NCBI RefSeq assembly: GCF_048263515.1
Contig: NZ_JBLXEC010000006.1
Location: 62,001 to 126,000, forward strand
Source: Marinovum sp048263515
GTDB lineage: Bacteria > Pseudomonadota > Alphaproteobacteria > Rhodobacterales > Rhodobacteraceae
Length of the DNA: 64,000 bases
Reading direction: 5' to 3'
Part shown: positions 62,313-64,000 of the stretch, piece after piece
Position numbering within the stretch: position 1 is the stretch's first letter
Layout of the letters: each line of letters opens with the position of its first letter
Made by a program: the position numbers and the translations under genes
The notes under the pieces: generated by a model
Seen by the model: only the letters and a program-made list of their open reading frames with translations
What the model was told of the DNA's origin: nothing
Database searches by the model: none

Positions 62313-63353
62313 GTGCCACAGACCGTGCGCATCAATCTGGCCCTGCAGGGCGGCGGCGCGCATGGCGCCTTTACCTGGGGGGTGCTGGACCGGCTGCTCG
62401 AGGAGGACTGGATCGAGATCGCCGGCATCTCCGGCACCTCGGCCGGGGCGCTGAATGGTGCGGCGCTGAAATCGGGCTGGGTGGCCAGTGGCCGCGAGGG
62501 CGCGCGGGAGAGCCTGCAGGCGCTCTGGGGCGAGGTCAGCGGGCTGCGTGACCTGCGAATCCCCGCCTGGATCGAGCAGTTCTTCCCCGATCCGTTTTTT
62601 GTTGCGCGGGCGATCGAGTTCTCGCCGGCCTTTGCCTTTGCCGACACCCTGAGCCGCGCGGTCTCGCCTTATGCCTATGGGCCGTTCTACCAGAACCCGC
62701 TGGAGCGGGTGGTGGGCCACTTCGATTATGGCCGGGTCTGTGCCGAGGGTCAGGGGCCCGAGCTGCATATCTGCGCCACCCGGGTGCGCGACGGCAAGGT
62801 GCAGGTCTTTACCGGCGATGCCATCAATACCGATGTGATCCTCGCCTCGGCCTGCCTGCCGACGCTGTTTCAGGCGGTGGAGATCGAACAGACGGACGGC
62901 AGCACCGAGGCCTATTGGGACGGCGGCTATACCGGCAACCCGGCGCTCTTTCCGCTGTTTGACCCGGCGCTGCCCGACGACATCGTGATCATCAACATCA
63001 ACCCGCTGGAGCGCCGCGAGGTGCCGCGAAGCGCCCAGGACATCCAGAACCGGATCAACGAGATCAGCTTCAATTCCTCGCTCCTGCGCGAGCTGCGGGC
63101 GATCGATTTCGTGCAGCGGCTGATCGCGCGGGGCAAGGTGGAAGAGGGCAGCATGAAGAACGCCCGCATCCACATGATTGCCGACGACGCGTTGATGAAC
63201 GATCTCAGCGTTGCCACCAAGCTGGTGCCGCTGGCCTCGGTCATCGGCCAGTTGCATGACGCCGGCGCCGCGGCGACCGACCGGTTTCTCGACGCCCATG
63301 GCGCGGACCTGGGCCGGCGTCAGAGCCTGTCGCTGCGCGAGATGTTTGCCTGA
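62313..63353 (+). CDS. Patatin-like phospholipase family protein
   Basis: 346 aa from a GTG at 62313, with AAAGGGGGTGG upstream. The serine hydrolase motif is GISGTSAGALNG (G-T-S-A-G, about residue 43), the oxyanion loop is LQGGGAHGAFTWGVLD, and the Asp partner is in YWDGGYTGN (about 202). It releases fatty acids from lipids or acts on polyester granules; the link with bdhA suggests polyhydroxybutyrate metabolism, as the pair is common in Rhodobacteraceae. Confidence 0.87.
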   Translation: MPQTVRINLALQGGGAHGAFTWGVLDRLLEEDWIEIAGISGTSAGALNGAALKSGWVASGREGARESLQALWGEVSGLRDLRIPAWIEQFFPDPFFVARAIEFSPAFAFADTLSRAVSPYAYGPFYQNPLERVVGHFDYGRVCAEGQGPELHICATRVRDGKVQVFTGDAINTDVILASACLPTLFQAVEIEQTDGSTEAYWDGGYTGNPALFPLFDPALPDDIVIININPLERREVPRSAQDIQNRINEISFNSSLLRELRAIDFVQRLIARGKVEEGSMKNARIHMIADDALMNDLSVATKLVPLASVIGQLHDAGAAATDRFLDAHGADLGRRQSLSLREMFA

Positions 63354-63407
63354 GGACCGTCGGGCTAGTCGTTGAAATGACGGGGCAATCGCCTGCGGGC
63401 GCGAGGT

Positions 63408-63629
63408 CTAGGCGGCGTTGCGGTAGTGGCGCAGCACATAGAGGCGGATCGCCGAGGCGAGGCCGCAGTCGGTGCCACGCTCTTCATCGATCTCGGCGGC
63501 CAGCGCGTTGATCGCACGGCCCTTTTCGTCGGCGATGTCGCGAAAGGCACGCCAGAAATCATCCTCCAGAGAGACCGACGTGCGGTGGCCCCGCAACGTC
63601 AACGATCGTTTTTTCGGCCGTCCGTTCAT
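63408..63629 (-). CDS. Ribbon-helix-helix (RHH_4) domain protein
   Basis: 73 aa from the ATG at 63629. The RHH_4 core is SLTLRGHRTSVSLEDDFWRA (strand) followed by IADEKGRAINALAAEID and SAIRLYVLRHYRN (helices). Such proteins are small DNA-binding regulators; members are sometimes wrongly named aryl-sulfate sulfotransferase. A DUF4169 gene lies upstream on the same strand at the window edge, the usual neighbour in this family. Confidence 0.83.
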   Translation of the reverse strand: MNGRPKKRSLTLRGHRTSVSLEDDFWRAFRDIADEKGRAINALAAEIDEERGTDCGLASAIRLYVLRHYRNAA

Positions 63630-63800
63630 GACGAGCATCCCCCAGCGGCAGGCCGCAGCAAAACATGGTGATTTCCGGCCAGAACACCTGTGACGCCCCG
63701 TGGGCGGCAAACTTGAGCGATGTTTATCAGAAGGTTCTGGCAGAAACCTTAACTTCGTGCGGCACGCAGTCTACGCATATCCGACGAGTTCTACAAAACT

Positions 63801-64000
63801 TTAAGGCGATTTCGTGTCATCTTTGGCACTTGATGAGGGCATTTCCAGCTCGGCCTGGTCGAGCTGCCGGCGCATGCGCTCGGCGGCCTGAGCCTCGGCC
63901 TGTTTCTGCCCGGAGGTGCGGCCGAATTTCACCGCGTTTTCCGAGGCTTGTGCCGTCTTCTTCTGGCGCGCCTGTTGCTTGCGCGCGGTCCTGAGGTTGA
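63801..64000 (-). CDS. DUF4169-family protein, C-terminal part (5' end outside window)
   Basis: Only the last 66 codons are present; the reading frame enters from the window edge and stops with TAA at 63801-63803. The visible part starts NLRTARKQQARQKKTAQASE and continues with KFGRTSGQKQAEAQAAERMR, the Arg/Lys/Ala/Gln-rich pattern of DUF4169, and ends in an unrelated SSSAKDDTKSP tail. Function unknown. The 171-bp gap to the RHH gene holds no recognised gene. Confidence 0.78.
   Translation of the reverse strand, partial: NLRTARKQQARQKKTAQASENAVKFGRTSGQKQAEAQAAERMRRQLDQAELEMPSSSAKDDTKSP

Noticed and set aside
61413..63299. 628-codon minus-strand frame over bdhA and the patatin gene
   Set aside because: Spans two unrelated sense genes and the repeat between them, so it cannot be one protein.

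Overview
The window looks like a chromosomal segment of an alphaproteobacterium of the family Rhodobacteraceae (roseobacter/Rhodobacter type). The reasons are high GC with strongly GC-biased third codon positions, a cysteine-poor DksA, a eukaryote-like NADP isocitrate dehydrogenase, a single-chain indolepyruvate oxidoreductase, family-typical small proteins (DUF2927, DUF2161, DUF1127-like, DUF4169, RHH_4), a GTTC-N7-GTTC SOS box, and a gene-transfer-agent style lysis pair. I cannot name the species. No rRNA, tRNA, CRISPR array, IS element or integrated prophage was recognised.

Layout. 1-5.1 kb: the end of a DctD-like regulator, then a minus-strand MoxR ATPase / GNAT / DUF2927 lipoprotein / tiny membrane protein / VWA group. 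5.2-10 kb: dksA, an FAD monooxygenase and SOS-controlled uvrA. 10-12 kb: a tandem 120-bp repeat array and two exported RcnB-like proteins. 11.9-20.2 kb: valine catabolism (acyl-CoA dehydrogenase, 3-hydroxyisobutyryl-CoA hydrolase, mmsB, and separately mmsA with a divergent LysR gene), interleaved with a GCS2 ligase/DUF2161 pair. 20.3-21.5 kb: CBS protein, coaD and a DUF1127-like peptide. 22-32.5 kb: central carbon metabolism (two GAPDH genes with different cofactor-pocket residues, transketolase), plus ggt, a membrane LuxR regulator with a b561-like protein, DoxX, DUF808 and a Na+/H+ antiporter. 32.7-38 kb: zapA, bolA and grxD with a small membrane protein between them, a sulfotransferase and purL. 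38-45.5 kb: LysR and indolepyruvate oxidoreductase, an acyltransferase, murI and argC. 45.6-48.2 kb: ccmE, endolysin and holin, and a PaaG-like hydratase. 48.4-51.6 kb: a one-carbon/methyl-transfer cluster. 51.7-58.7 kb: ppx, rlmE, icd, a K+ channel, a FrnE-like protein, an acyl-CoA synthetase and an XRE-cupin regulator. 58.7-64 kb: a peptide-binding protein, a tiny lipoprotein, bdhA with a patatin, and an RHH protein with DUF4169.

Regulatory content is richer than the gene list suggests. Two short intergenic loci each have a 17-bp-spaced promoter, a hairpin and a strong intrinsic terminator, and look like small RNAs. Degenerate LacI-like operators lie upstream of both GAPDH genes and the indolepyruvate oxidoreductase. 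LysR-box palindromes sit in both divergent LysR promoters. A dispersed hairpin plus CCCCC(A/G)AGGGTATTT element occurs five times.
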